A program made the translations under genes and the position numbers. This document shows, piece after piece, positions 63,718-64,000 of a stretch of 64,000 bases of DNA; position 1 is the first letter of the stretch; each line of letters opens with the position of its first letter. Origin of the DNA: Flavobacteriaceae bacterium (GTDB taxonomy: Bacteria > Bacteroidota > Bacteroidia > Flavobacteriales > Flavobacteriaceae); NCBI GenBank assembly GCA_024638165.1, contig JAHEKV010000004.1, forward strand, positions 340,022 through 404,021, in the 5' to 3' direction. The notes under the pieces are model-generated. The model saw nothing but the letters and a program-made list of their open reading frames with translations. It had not been told where the DNA came from and did no database searches.

Positions 63718-64000
63718 CTGTATTAGTAACAGGTGCAGCGGGTTTTATAGGTTATCACCTAAGTAAACGGCTTTTAGAGGCCGGACACCAAGTGATCGGA
63801 ATCGATAATATCAACGATTACTATAGCCCTGATCTCAAATTCGCTCGACTCAGTGAGTTAGGTATTGCTCGAGTAGATGCTGAATTAGAAGAGATTTCTT
63901 GTCTGTCTGAGGTCTATCCGAATTTTATCTTCTACCGCGTTGATATATCTAATGCAAAGGCTCTGGGTGGGGTGTTTAAAAAACATCCGATCGATAAGGT
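63714..64000 (+). CDS. NAD-dependent sugar epimerase (3' end outside window)
   Basis: Start of an extended SDR sugar-nucleotide enzyme, 95 residues visible. [20 protein letters not shown] is the NAD-binding GxxGxxG segment, then [16 protein letters not shown], which is typical of UDP-glucuronate 4-epimerases (GalE/CapI type). Overlap ATGA with the dehydrogenase and an AGGAGA run just ahead of the ATG point to coupling. The pair would make UDP-glucuronate and UDP-galacturonate for an exopolysaccharide. The rest lies outside the window. Confidence 0.85.
   Translation, partial: MTVLVTGAAGFIGYHLSKRLLEAGHQVIGIDNINDYYSPDLKFARLSELGIARVDAELEEISCLSEVYPNFIFYRVDISNAKALGGVFKKHPIDK

Noticed and set aside
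1..64000. CRISPR arrays, insertion sequences, prophage, riboswitches, rRNA
   Set aside because: I looked for spaced direct repeats, transposase or integrase motifs and conserved riboswitch cores and saw none; ORFs are core or envelope genes in compact operons.

Overview
This window is a stretch of core chromosome from a Bacteroidota bacterium, most likely a member of the Flavobacteriales, probably marine or aquatic. The evidence is internal: about 38-40% G+C by eye, Bacteroidota-type promoters (TTG, about 20 nt, then TAnnTTTG) in front of both tRNA genes, few Shine-Dalgarno sequences, families typical of the phylum (DUF4290, OMP_b-brl_3 receptor, DUF5117-type metalloprotease, START-like protein, CAL67264-type membrane protein, fused CcsBA), a bacillithiol deacetylase, menaquinone genes and a likely sulfonolipid gene pair. 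Genus cannot be decided from the sequence. I see no rRNA, CRISPR array, prophage, transposase or plasmid gene.

Layout. 1-2036: uvrA, cut by the left edge. 2020-7125 (minus): surface-glycan operon of YfhO-type GT-C protein, GT-B glycosyltransferase and flippase. 7158-8279: GNAT protein. 8328-15242 (minus): two PLP enzymes that look like cysteate synthase and cysteate acyltransferase, then oligopeptidase B and a large secreted metalloprotease. 15338-19502: prfB with a programmed +1 frameshift, a Lys-tailed secreted protein and a TonB-receptor-like barrel. 19569-25892: small membrane ORF, fumC, coiled-coil membrane protein, ettA with a small membrane partner, acyl-CoA carboxylase beta. 25889-35233 (minus): menaquinone cluster (thioesterase, menF, menD, cvfB, SPOR-like gene, menA, menC, CPBP protease, menE), preceded by a secreted YD-repeat-like protein. 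35303-42835: M28 lipoprotein peptidase, tRNA-His, bshB1, ccsBA, DUF2520, kdsC and maf. 42888-48423: SRPBCC-SDR-photolyase operon, M20D amidohydrolase, pirin and a BLUF photoreceptor. 48420-53117: murA, DUF4290, DUF493, an AAA ATPase and recQ. 53130-58777: fmt, HU, yqgE, class-IV aminotransferase, START-like protein, tRNA-Met, csp, purC and phoH. 58857-64000: SAM hydrolase-like protein, dnaN, mnmE, then UDP-glucose dehydrogenase and an epimerase cut by the right edge, probably the start of an exopolysaccharide locus.

How the genes work together. Most operons are compact, with 1-4 bp overlaps, and several convergent pairs share stop-codon bases. Strong hairpin-plus-U terminators close only some units. 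Items most worth a second look are the adjacent cysteate-synthase-like and acyltransferase-like genes (sulfonolipids), MurA with Asp at the fosfomycin-target cysteine position, a photolyase operon and a nearby BLUF gene that each carry a dyad over the -33 region, a 10+10 bp inverted repeat with DnaA-box-like arms upstream of HU, three genes whose -7 element ends exactly 4 nt before the start codon (predicted leaderless), and a men cluster that lacks menB. I found no clearly new multi-gene system; the candidate novelties are regulatory sites and small proteins.
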